Positions 11,147 to 21,420 of a stretch of DNA of 64,000 nt are shown here, in pieces; the stretch's first letter is position 1, and every line of letters begins with the position of its first letter. Under the pieces are notes generated by a model. That model saw nothing but the letters and a program-made list of their open reading frames with translations, was not told where the DNA came from and searched no databases. Location of the stretch: assembly GCA_003508835.1 (NCBI GenBank), contig PUFA01000003.1:13307501-13371500 (forward strand), written 5' to 3'. Origin of the DNA: Eonycteris spelaea (Eukaryota > Chordata > Mammalia > Chiroptera > Pteropodidae). The translations under genes were made by a program, and so were the position numbers.

Positions 11147-11182
<36 letters not shown>

Positions 11183-11380
11183 GTTCATATGTGTATATAT
11201 ATATAATATAATATATAATATATAATAATAATGTTACTTAGCCATAAAAAAAAAATGAAATCTTGCCATCTACAACAACATGGATGGACCTAGAAGGCAC
11301 TGTACTGAGTGGACTAAATCAGACAGAGAAAGACAAATCCCATATGATTTCGCTTACATGTGAAGAACAAAACAAACCAA
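10726..11380 (+). pseudogene. L1 ORF2 remnant: endonuclease start joined to C-terminus
   Basis: ORF2p is the L1 endonuclease/reverse transcriptase. ATG 10726 aligns with the ORF2 start, but in-frame stops follow within a few codons. The endonuclease box reading CCLQETHF, with its conserved Glu, is encoded at 10830-10853. Homology runs to about 10996 and then jumps to the C-terminal segment, whose nucleotides correspond to LLGIYP and to the box preceding the end of ORF2. The whole reverse-transcriptase domain is absent. The 100-codon frame at 10829-11131 crosses the junction, but its second half is out of register with true ORF2, so it is not a functional fusion. Confidence 0.82.
11149..11177. 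repeat. (AC)n microsatellite with TA-rich tail
   Basis: About 14 AC units, followed by ATATAT/TAATA low-complexity sequence to about 11230. It lies inside the L1 ORF2 3' part, where the consensus has a short AT-rich stretch. Confidence 0.95.
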
Positions 11381-11704
11381 TTTACAAAACAAAAACAAAC
11401 TCATAGATACAAAGAATGTTTTGACAGCTGCTGTATGGAGGGAGTTGTGGGGATAGGTGAAAAAGGGCATGGGATTAAGAAGTACAAATTGGTAGTTACA
11501 AAATGGGCATGGAGATGCACAGTTTAAAAAATATAGTCAAAATATTGTATAACTATGTCTGATGTCAGATGGGTACTAGATTTATCAAAGTGGTCACTTC
11601 ATAAGTTATATAAATGTATAAGCAACATGTTGTACATCTGTACAAATATAATATCATGTGCCAACTGTAATTGAAAATTTAAATTATTAAAAAAATAAAA
11701 TAAG

Positions 11705-12035
11705 TGTATTTCTCTATCCCCTTGAAGTTCGACATGGGCATGTGGCTTGCTTTGACTAAGAAAATGTAAGTGGTAGTAATCTCTCAATTCTGGGTGGAAA
11801 ACTTCAAGAGACAATGTATAGTTAGCCATGTTCTCTTCTCATGCCATAATGACAAGAAACATTCCAGATGATGTTTCCTCTATTAGCCTCAGTCCCTGAG
11901 CAAGGGCATCATGGAGCAGATCTTTCAGGTAGTGGAGCTGCAAATATCTCATGGTTAAAAATACACCTTTGCTATTTAAGTCATTAAGAAAGTTTGTTAA
12001 TGTAGCATAACCAGACCTGTCCTGCCTAATAACTA
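11705..12035 (+). mobile_element. Old MLT1-type LTR, sense
   Basis: The blocks 'ggcatgtggcttgctttgac', 'aaaatgtaagtggtag', 'acattccagatgatg', 'tcagtccctgagcaaggg', 'ttaagtcattaagaaagttt' and 'gcataaccagacctgtcctg' follow the order of an old MLT1 LTR (H-L range, from memory). The same family appears at 53690-54020 (sense) and 17485-17805 (antisense). It begins just after the L1 tail. No target duplication is recognisable. Confidence 0.58.
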
Positions 12036-12364
12036 TGAAAATAATTCAGTCTCTAAAATGAGAGCGGTACATATGCATACAACAGAATATCTCCAAGGTA
12101 AATTAAGTCAAAAAACTAAAAAATTTAAATATGTTGACCCTGTAGACTTTAAAGCAGACAAAATAACAAAAATACTTTTTTCAGTGATACCTATATGTGA
12201 AATACGTAACTGTCTACACAGAACTAATATACACATTACTCCCTATGTGGAGAAGAGTAATGCTTTAGGTGACTAGGCTGGAGGGATATGAGTTGTTTCA
12301 CTTTTTATTCCCTGTGTTCCTCTCTTGTCCATTTGTTTCACAATAGACAAATATATTTTGAATT
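12036..12364. other. Unassigned sequence between LTR and L1 fragment
   Basis: The 72-codon frame at 12058-12276 is not recognised as a protein. It may be part of an L1 3' UTR or of another old repeat, but no diagnostic block is visible. Confidence 0.35.
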
Positions 12365-13610
12365 ACTTTAAAAATTAGTTTTAAAAGTATGAACAGACTT
12401 CCATTGGTGAATTCTACCAAACACTCATAAAATAATTAATTCCAATCCTACTCACTTTATGAGACCAGCATTACAATGATACCAAAACCAGACAAGGACT
12501 CCATAAAAAAAGAAAATGAGAGTCTATGGTTTAACATCTACAAACCAATTGATGAAATACATCGCATTAACAAAAGGAAGGATACAAATTATGCAGTCTC
12601 TTAATAGGTACAGAAAAAGCATTTGAAAAACCTCAACCTCACTTTATTATAAAAACTCTCAACAAAATAAGTATAGAGGGAATGTGCCTTAACATAATAA
12701 AGGCCATATATGATAAAGCTCACTGATAACAGCATACTCAATGGTGAAAAGATGAAAGTTTTTCACCTCAGATCAAGAACAAGACAAGGATGCCCACTTT
12801 CAACCTTTTTTATTCAATATAGTTGGAAGTCTTAGCCAGAGAAATTAGGCAAGAAAAAAAAATCAAAGCAACTAAATGGGAAGGGGAGAAGCAAAACTGT
12901 CACTATTTGCAGATGGCATGATAGTATATATAGAAAATCATTACATGCCATCAAAAAAAAACAACACTAATAATCAGGTTAATAATCAAATTCAGTGAAG
13001 TTGCAGGATACAAAATCAATACTCAAAATTTGTTGTTTCTATATACTAATAATGAATTATCAGTATGAGAAATTTTTAAAAATTCCTATTTACAATTGCA
13101 TCAAAAAGAATAAAAAATCTAGAAATAAATTTAAACAAAGAAGTGGAAGACCAGTATATTAAAATTGTAAGACATTAATGAAAGACATTGAAAAGGATAA
13201 ATAAATGGAAAAGATATTTTGTTTATGAATTGAATCAATATTGCTAAAATATCCATACTACCCAAAGCAATCTACAGATACAATGCAATTCCTATCTTAA
13301 GTCCAATAGTATTTTTTACAGAAATGGAGCAAAAAATCCTAAAATTTGTATAGAGTCACAAAAGATCTTGAATAGCCAAAGCTACCTGGAGAAGGAACAA
13401 AGCTGGAGGCATCAAACTCCCTGATTTCAAATTATATTGCAAAGCTATAATCATTAGAACAATACAGGTATTAGCGTTAAAAACAGACATATAGACCAAT
13501 GGAACAGTAAAGGGAAACTCAAAATGACCAAATACAAAAGAAAAAAAAAAACATATGGGGGAGGATTTAATATTTACGATGAACATGATAAAAAAGAAAA
13601 AGAAAAAAAA
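12365..13610 (+). mobile_element. L1 LINE ORF2 reverse-transcriptase fragment, sense
   Basis: ORF2 sequence from the reverse-transcriptase region, with small deletions. It begins near 'ggtgaattctaccaaacact', passes through 'ataccaaaaccagacaagg', 'caagacaaggatgcccactt' and 'gttgcaggatacaaaatcaa', and continues to 'agaccaatggaacag'. The palm motif FADD is altered: 12906-12917 reads FADG. With frameshifts throughout, it is dead. It lacks ORF1, the endonuclease and the 3' end, and is separated from the preceding L1 by an LTR, so it is a distinct and probably older insertion. A-rich sequence at 13535-13620 closes it. Confidence 0.9.
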
Positions 13611-16139
13611 AAGAAAAGACATTTTTAGAGTGCATTTTTTTTTCTTTTTGCTTTTGGGATCTTATGTGAGGCATGTTATAGTAGAAGTAAATCATAGACA
13701 CTAATACAGCCTAATATACATATGGAAATGAATAGTGACAGTACTAGAAAAGTTCCAGGTACAGTATTTTCTTTGAACAAAATTGATGTCCTATTTCCCC
13801 ATTCCAGAGAAATACCCTGCACAGGAATGGTTGGCTCTATTGTAGACAATTCCTTTCTCTCTATTTCATATACCAAAGTTCATTTCTATCTCATTCAGGA
13901 TACTCTAGCTCCCTTGTCATCAGAGAAATATTGTTTTGTTGCATGGGACAAAGACACAATTGCTGTAATGAACAACAGAAAAGTTTTACTTTACTTCTAC
14001 AATCAGAACCCTGGAGGCTGGCAGGTTAAGGCTGGTACAGCTGCTTGAATAGATTGTTAATAAAGCAGCTATTCCTAGTTATTCCCCTTCCATCTGTAGC
14101 ATGTAGCTTTTAACTGAGTAGTCTCCTCCTAATTATAAACTGGCTGCTACACCTCTACCAACAGAAAGGCATTTCAGGAAAGAATAAGAGAGCATAAAAA
14201 AATAAAATAATAATAATAATAAAAAAAGAATTTATACCAGTAAAGACAAAACCTTCACAGAAATATCCAATACATTTTCCATTTCCATCTCTTTGGTTAC
14301 ATTTATGTCACATGCTACTCACTTCTACCATCAGAAACAGGAAAGACTGAAAATTATGGTTTGCTTTTCTGAGAATAATACTAAAAGTGCAAAGTTCGTG
14401 TTCTGTTTTAAAGGAGATAATAAGAATTGGGTAAAAACCTAGCTGAATTTATCATAACTTCATCTGAGCTCTGTTAAATATTGGTTCAGCTTTGGTATAA
14501 ACTCAGAGACAAAGCCTTCACAACGTATTTCTGTCTTCATTGATTCCCTCTTGATATCTCCTGAGACTATTATTTGTAGCTTATGCTTTGTGCATTAATT
14601 GCATATTGCAAGTCCTTATACTTGAATTTACTTTGTTTCCATTACTGGGTTAACTCCTAAGAACAGGTGTCACCTCTTTCTTTTATACATAAATAATTAG
14701 ATAGTTTTAGACACAGGATAACAAATAAATATATTTGGTTATGTCACCTAATTGATGTCTAAGGAATAAGTAGTTAAAGAAATTTTCCAAATGACAAAAA
14801 CAACAAATGTTTCTGGTAAATTAGATTTGAAGGGTTTAAACAGTATGTTTAGATTATATACATTATTAAAATATTTTCACTTGTTTTATAAATCACTCTA
14901 CTTTGACACATTCTCATGACCTCCAGAGACAAGTCTTATGAGCATGAGTAGCAAAAACAGAAAAAAAATATATGATAACAATTTAATCTCATGTCACTGA
15001 TATATGAACTAGAGAGTACACTGGGTCCTTTGTACAAAGCTAAGAATCATTCATAAGAATTTAGAACATGTGATTATTAAAGGTACACTGAAGCAAGGAA
15101 ATAGTGTTTCAAGGGTGGAAAGACATGCTAATAGAAGTTCAAAGAACATATTTATTCCCCCCTTGAAAAGCATTAATGTTTAGTAAAATATAAAAATAAT
15201 GTAGACTCATCTCCTGTCCTTCAGTACATTACATTATTTACATTATGGCATTAACTTTTACATGGGAGAACAAAAAATAAAATTTAATAGTGTATCTCCT
15301 CTTCTCTTTCCTTCAGAAAAATGCAGGCTGCTTCTGAGTTCACAAAGGAAATACCTCTGAGGAAATCATTAATCAATAAATTGTTCTTTTTGGCATTTTT
15401 AAAAAGAATTACTTACACGATTAAAAATTAAAAACCTGTTACTTTTAATCCAATTCTCATTTCTGTCTCCTATCCTTCTTTTATTTTGATGATATTTTTG
15501 GTGATGGTGGTTTAAATGTGACTAAGGAGGAAATTAGGAGAAGGTTGACCTTCTCTCCTTTTTCTGACCTCTCTCTTTTCATCCTGTATAAGACTAAATA
15601 TGTACGTCTGAGATAGTATCAGTTTTGAAGTAAAGACACATGGAGTTTAGGATGTGAAGTGATACCAGGAAATTATTAATTTTTTGATTGCTATGTCATA
15701 CAAGAAAGACTTGGTTTATGAGAAACTCATACATGGGTGTTTGTTAATTTTATATGTATGGTAGGTACCTAATTGTGCTTCATTCAAGCAGTGGTTTTTA
15801 ATTTTTTTTGTTATTACTATGGGGAAAAATTCAAATAAAATTAATAGCTCCATTAGCTGGAAAAGCAGCTCTCTTCTATTTGAATCAGAGCAGGAAGACA
15901 CACAATCTCCCTGTTGCCAACTGTACAATCTATTTGCCCAGTATAATTCTGGTTTATACCTATGGCCCTAGAGAATTTATAAATCATACCCTATTTCACG
16001 CTCAACAGTGAATAGAGAGATCTGATAAGCCCAGTTATAACATGGTATGATTTTTACTTACTGATTCAAACATATGAATGTCAGTGTTTTAGACTTTCTG
16101 ATGAATGAATTATTAGAGAGGGAGTCTTTGGTTATCAAT
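13611..16139. other. Unassigned sequence, possible old LTR scrap near 13.9-14.16 kb
   Basis: No gene supported. Positions about 13880-14160 ('accctggaggctggcag', 'agcatgtagcttttaactg', 'ctggctgct') resemble pieces of an antisense mammalian LTR, but not well enough to name. (TAA)n occurs near 14200-14222. The remaining 2 kb is AT-rich with only short frames; the 108-codon frame at 13722-14048 shows no family features. Confidence 0.35.
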
Positions 16140-16245
16140 AGTGCCTCTTCTGCTAATTATCTCTGTGAAATTGAGGAATGCTTTCCAAATTTGGACCTCA
16201 GTTTCCTCTGCTCTATTATGATGACATGGTACTTGAAATGTCTTC
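16140..16245 (+). repeat. Probable MIR SINE fragment, sense
   Basis: 'ctaattatctctgtgaaatt', 'aggaatgctttccaaatttg' and 'gacctcagtttcctctg' resemble the MIR core ('ctagctgtgtgaccttgggc...cctcagtttcctcat'). It is short and diverged. Confidence 0.45.
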
Positions 16246-17484
16246 TATCTCTAATCTTTTATTCCATGATATTGGATGTACCTTTGCTTAGGAAATGTTT
16301 CATTTGTTGGACAGTGATAATAATCAGTTTCTGTCTGCTTAGGTAGATTTCAGGAATGTTTGGAGCACTTTGCAATTCCACTTATACTAAGTTATTCCCA
16401 CAGGTAAGGAATGAGAAATTGATGAGAAAACAATTCTGCCTGAAGGTTTCTCCAGTAATAATTAACTCAAGGTTTGAATGCTGTCAATAAGATTCATTTG
16501 AGAACAAAGCCGTTTTTGCCAGACACATATTTCATTTGGCTGGACTCTAAAAAACTATGTACTATTGAATATAGTTAACATTTCTGTAAATGTTTCTGAA
16601 TAGTGCAGGTGGTGTGCTCTGATGAAAGTAGATTATGCTGGAAAATACTGTTCCAAACAACCACTTTTCCCAGGCAATGGCATAATAAAGGCACATTAGA
16701 AGAACAAATAGGAGAAAGGACTTTATGTAATTCTTGTCTGGCTACTGATATGGAGGGTCATTACCTTTGTAACAGTAGTTCCTCTTTCCAGGAGCACTAG
16801 CTTTAGGATTCAAAGCTGGTGTAGATTTCCAAGCACAGTCTTTTAGTCATGAAATGAACTCTAAATACTTATGTAAAATGAAGATACTATAAATCTGATC
16901 CTCACATTGAGGAAAGAAATACACAAATCTTTGAAGCATGTCAAGATGCGGATGTCTGGATGGTATTTTATAAGTGTGAGTCGACAATTAGAGAAGACGA
17001 CCTGAGGAAATAATTTTTAAGGATACCATTCAAAGTTTGTGATGAGCTATGTGAGCATATTTCCAGCTAGTAATGTTCTTTATAACCCAATTCATGGTAT
17101 AGTAACCATTTTGATGGCTGGTTGAAAATATGTATTTCTGGAGTCATTTGAAGAGTTTATCATAAAACCTGGAAATTGTGCAGAATAATTATTATAGGCA
17201 CATAGAAATAAGTACTTTTAACTGCAGAAAATTGTCACAGTTTGTACAAGTCTGCACAGTTATTCAGGTTTTCAGTTTCAGGACAAAAATGAGAAAAATC
17301 ATGGAGGGAGAAGTAGATAAAAAATAATTTCTTCTAAAGATGTTTTTATATTACATTTTTATTTATGCATTTATTTATTCTTTATATAATAATTACCTGC
17401 TTTAAGCATACCACTGATTTACATGTATTAGATATACAAGAGAAGGTGAAGACAGAGATTCTCTACTGGTCAGAATACACAAAA
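16246..17484. other. Unassigned sequence
   Basis: Nothing recognised. The sequence is AT-rich, with no long frames or visible simple repeats beyond short T/A runs near 17340-17390. Confidence 0.45.
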
Positions 17485-17805
17485 ATATGCTGAATTAAAA
17501 TCCTCACATTGTAAGGGCTTATAACAACACATGTATATTCTTGCTTGTCTACAGGTCTGTTATGGTGTGATGGGCATCTGCTCTACACTTCTTCACTCTG
17601 GTGTCCAATCTACTATGCAGCCACCATTTCTAAAGATGGTCTAGGGAAGAAGAGTTCTGGAGATTTAGAACTACCAATTAAATGTCCTTGCTCAGATATA
17701 ACAAACATCATAGCAGCTCAAAGCTAATTGGCTAGTCATATGGCCCTACCCAACTATAAAGAATCCGGGGAGTATAATCTAAACTTATGATTAGGTGGCA
17801 GAGAT
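17485..17805 (-). mobile_element. Old MLT1-type LTR, antisense
   Basis: 'aagggcttataacaacac', 'gggcatctgctctacacttc', 'actatgcagccaccatttct', 'accaattaaatg' and 'tggctagtcatatggcccta' followed by 'cccaactataaag' match, in order, the reverse complement of the LTR family seen at 53690-54020. For example, 'actagtcatatggc' here mirrors 'gccatgtgacta' there. It is a solo LTR remnant and the ends are approximate. Confidence 0.58.
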
Positions 17806-18960
17806 AAACAGCATTAATGGTAACCAAAGTTTACCTTTCTGGTCACAAAATATTCAGACCACTCCTCCTCCTCAGACAAAATATGTATTCCCTCCCCAAG
17901 AGAGACAATCCAAAAGACTTCAGTTCAGGATCTTATGAAATGTGACATTAAGAGTAATATTCCGAGGGCCCTACTCTGCGAGTGAGTGATGTTTGTTGCT
18001 AGATCCTGAGTCAGTTTCATGGGAAGAGCGCTCAGACCACTGTTGTTCTCCATGGCCCTTGGCTCTAATCCGGGAGCCCCTTCTTTCTCCTTTAGTCAGA
18101 CACACGACATTTGCAGTGCCCTTTGAAACTATACCTTACTTGGAGGTTGAGCAGCTTTCTCAGCCTGCTTCTTGCCTATAGATGGTAGAGAGCTTGACAG
18201 TTGTTTTAAATCTAAACAATTGGTGCTTTTTTAGTCCAGGCTGATGGTTCTTTTGGAAGTACAACTCTCTAAGAAATTTAGTTGTTTTCTCAACTATTAA
18301 CTATAGTAAACTTCATGTGACAACAGCCACATTATAATTTCTTCTCCCTAGACTTTGTTTGAAACAATTTTTACTCTACGTGCTCAGTTGTATGCCTGCC
18401 TTTCTCTTAATTAATTGTAGGTTACTCTAAATCTGTCAGGCTTCCATGGGTGAGACACTCCTTAATATCTCTTTTTTGTTAGCCATGTTGTTCACATCAA
18501 GTATTTAATGGACAAGTAACTGATCCAGTATAGGAAGGACATATGTTCAATTCATTACCAGAAACTGTCCTATGGTTTGTCCAGCCACAGTGAGGCTAGA
18601 AAGTACAATTTCTCTATATACCTGAATTAGTAGAGAACCAGAAATATTTGATGAACAATTTCCTTCCTTAAATATTTGGCAAGAAAATACTTATAAGAGT
18701 ATCCAATGAGACATAAATTAAAGATGATCACTGGAGGCAGTGGGAAGACCACTCTAGCCTAGTGATTGGCACAAGATATTTCATCCCTGCCTCATGTATC
18801 TGATGATTTGGAGTAAATCATGTTACTGTACCAAAATGTTATTTTCTTATCAAGAGATCACTTATTATCCAAGAGGAAAACCAAATAAAGCATGTTGATT
18901 TTAATAGTCTCTGCTTCTAGAAATACTGAGGAAGACATGTTAGAAAAAAAAAAAAAAGGT
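17806..18960. other. Unassigned sequence
   Basis: No gene supported. A MIR-like stretch may lie near 18730-18840 ('gtgattggcacaag', 'atgatttggagtaaatcatg') but is too weak to call. An A run at about 18944-18957 precedes the hairpin that follows. Confidence 0.4.
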
Positions 18961-18987
18961 CTCAACAGATTTTAGAAATCTGTTGAG
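18961..18987. repeat. Perfect 12-bp inverted repeat (hairpin) with TAG loop
   Basis: ctcaacagattt (18961-18972), loop TAG, then aaatctgttgag (18976-18987), a perfect 12-bp stem. It lies directly after an A-rich run. A U-run terminator or transposon end is not evident. Transcribed, it would form a tight stem-loop, but no function can be read from the sequence. Confidence 0.9.
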
Positions 18988-20159
18988 GTGAAGTGGCATT
19001 CTCTAGCTTGAGGTCCCTTTCCACACTCTCCGTGGGCCTTCCCTAATTCTTCCCATCCCAGCCCTTTTCTTCTTCTTGGGATTTCTACAGAGAAAAGATG
19101 CAGCTATGCCCTGGGTCCCTGGAAGGGACTTCCATTCTTCTGAAAAGGAAATACTTCCATTAATAGGGCAGTCCTGGACCCCAGTGGCTCCTGTGTACAG
19201 ATATTAAGAAGAGCATCTCTGCCAATGTACTTAGGCAGAACAATAAACCATCTTTACAGCCCAAGCTCACCAGAGCCACTATTGATTCACTGGCATGTTC
19301 TCTCAATAGTAAAAGGCTGCCAGGATTTACTCGCTCAGCTTTTCCCTTTCCTAGGCCATCATTATTCAGTGTAAAACTCCTTTAACCTGGTGGAGTTGTT
19401 GCTCTTGCTAATACTGTGTTAGCAAATTATTGATCCCAATGATGAGAACAGGAATCGTTTCTCCTGTAGCAGGATGTGCAATTGGATCTACATTCTGCCC
19501 TGGTAATTTTCTCTATAGATCTTCCAGGGGGACTAGACAAATGGACCATTAAAAAGGGATAGGGGAGGGAGGGAGCTGCCTGAGGTTGATGGTACATTTG
19601 AGTTAAATCCAAACTTTACTGGTGTTTTTCAGCTTCTATTTGAAAACTTATAAACATTACTCTTTGGCACTTTATGGCTTTGTTTTTTGGGGGGTAGTTT
19701 TATTTGGTTTGTTTTTAACTTTTCCTGATGGCCAAAGAGATATTTTAGTTTGTGAGCTTCTTTTGAAATTGAAATCAAGACAATCAAAGATCCAGGGAGG
19801 TTTTGATAAAGGCAAAACAAGATCATTGGCATTGGTAAGGAGGTTTGTTAAATTTCAGCCATGCTGGCCTCGGTGGTTGGAATTTAGTGACACTAAATCT
19901 TCATTAAGATGCTTACCTCTCTGTCTTTTACCTCTCCTTAACTACTGGAGGATTATTAATCCAATTATATCTAACTAAGATTCACAGACTGTCTATAGGG
20001 CCTAGCACTGTAGATCCTGCAAAAGAGCTAAACGAGTAGAAAGTTGAGTCCAATGGTCTACCCTGAGGCTTTAAGAACAATATAATTTTTTATTTGTTGA
20101 GAAATAAGGAGAAATTATAAAAGAAAAACAAATTTAAAAAGAAATTACCCCAAAATTAG
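18988..20159. other. Unassigned sequence
   Basis: Nothing recognised. It includes a slightly GC-richer part at 19000-19600. The 118-codon frame at 19622-19978 has a hydrophobic start but no homology I recognise, and lies within chance length. Confidence 0.4.
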
Positions 20160-20600
20160 AGCAATTAACTTTTTCCCCCTACATAAACTCTGGAAGTGAA
20201 AGCAGACTGCCTCATTCACTATGTTGTCAAAAACTGAGCTTTGGGTATGAAACATTATTGTGATTGAAGTAAACTTCAAAAAGCACTGCAAATGAGCTGG
20301 AGAGATACCCATTCAGCACAGAAGTTTGGAAGAACAATATTGATATGTCTGATGACACATTACTTTCTATTTACCTTCTGAAATGTATTGAAGGCTATGG
20401 AAATCTTGAAGGCAAATTGTTTATTTATTTAATATGGGTTGCTGACTTGACTGTTTTTAGTGCAAAAAAGTAAGTTATGTATCTTCAAGGTCCTACTTGA
20501 ATTTCACATCAGAAAGAAGTGCTTAATGAACTGTTGACCTTATACTGCTCGTTAGGCAAGGAAAATAATTAAGGCAGAATACATTCACTTTACATTATAT
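20160..20600. promoter_or_regulatory. Possible conserved non-coding element (weak)
   Basis: Repeat-free, compositionally even sequence with several homeodomain-like TAATTA/CAATTA cores ('gcaattaac' near 20161, 'ataattaagg' near 20564) and no low-complexity DNA. This is the texture often seen in distal enhancers, but conservation cannot be seen from one genome. Low confidence. Confidence 0.2.
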
Positions 20601-21249
20601 AGCATATGACAGATATGTAGGATATTTTATATAAGCAATCTTCTATCTGGATTATAAACTCTAAAGAAACAGTTACTCTTTTCAAATGAAATTTAAGTGC
20701 TCCTTTATCAGGTAATAGCATATAAGACTTGATATCTCAATTTTAGCATATATTAGAGCTAGAAGGATAAATTGTCATCGATAAACTCTTGGAATCAGAA
20801 ACCTTGACTTCTTGTTTCTATATTGTACTACAACAGTCATTACTGGCTTATTCTGTATTTGTTTTTGGTTGAGATGAGACTTTTCACTAATAGTTATCAT
20901 CATTCTGGTTCCACATAAGACTCAATTGACATCAATGAATCATCTAACCTTATTGGTTAATCTTTCTTACTTGTGATTGAATGGAAAACTAGAACTTAGA
21001 AGAAAAAAGTGAGAAAGCTGGAGAAAAACAAGAGAAAGTTTCAAGAGAATTAACCTATATTTTATTCTTATAATATCATACCATTTAATATTTGCATTAT
21101 TGATTTATTAATAATTGGGATTTACAGAGTGCATCCTATAGTCCCAGTGCTACAGTAAATCCCAAAGAGGTAAACAAAATAGAAAATTGAGTTTAATTGT
21201 TTACCTTGAGGAGTTAATAATGGTTGTTAATTTGAACTAAAATCCTATT
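20601..21249. other. Unassigned sequence
   Basis: No gene or repeat recognised. AT-rich with short frames only. Confidence 0.45.
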
Positions 21250-21420
21250 ATACATACATTATACACACACACACACATATATATCTAGAGAGAGAAAAAG
21301 AATATTTATATGTGTGTATACAAGTTATAAAGCTATTATTTAGAAGATATATATTATGTATATAACACATGTATTATATATAGAGAGAAATAGAGTGTGT
21401 GTGTGTGGTGGGGGAGACCT
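21250..21420. repeat. Compound low-complexity tract (CA, TA, GA, GT)
   Basis: Short (AC)n at about 21263-21278 followed by TATATA, AGAGAG, TATGTGTG and (GT)n to about 21409. It is an interrupted, decayed microsatellite cluster. Confidence 0.85.

Larger units (their letters stand above)
8985..11702 (+). mobile_element. L1 LINE with 5' UTR, internally deleted, sense
   Basis: Order of parts: a relatively GC-rich 5' UTR (about 8985-9789; blocks such as 'ctgagggttaatccctccta' and 'gggccccacaggacacctac'), ORF1 remains (9790-about 10680), start of ORF2 (10726-about 10996), then an abrupt jump to the last part of ORF2 (about 10997-11380), a 3' UTR and an A-rich end near 11670-11702. The 5' UTR and ORF1 resemble laurasiatherian L1s, bats most closely as I recall, and are not primate-like. 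A full L1 is about 6 kb, so roughly 3 kb of ORF2 is missing. Frameshifts and stops make it inactive. The 5' boundary is uncertain. Confidence 0.88.

Noticed and set aside
13356..13622. Poly-Phe minus-strand frame
   Set aside because: Complement of A-rich sequence at the end of the L1 fragment.
19622..19978. 118-codon plus-strand frame with a hydrophobic N-terminus
   Set aside because: The hydrophobic segment comes from T-rich DNA. There is no family resemblance, no conserved context, and the length is within chance.
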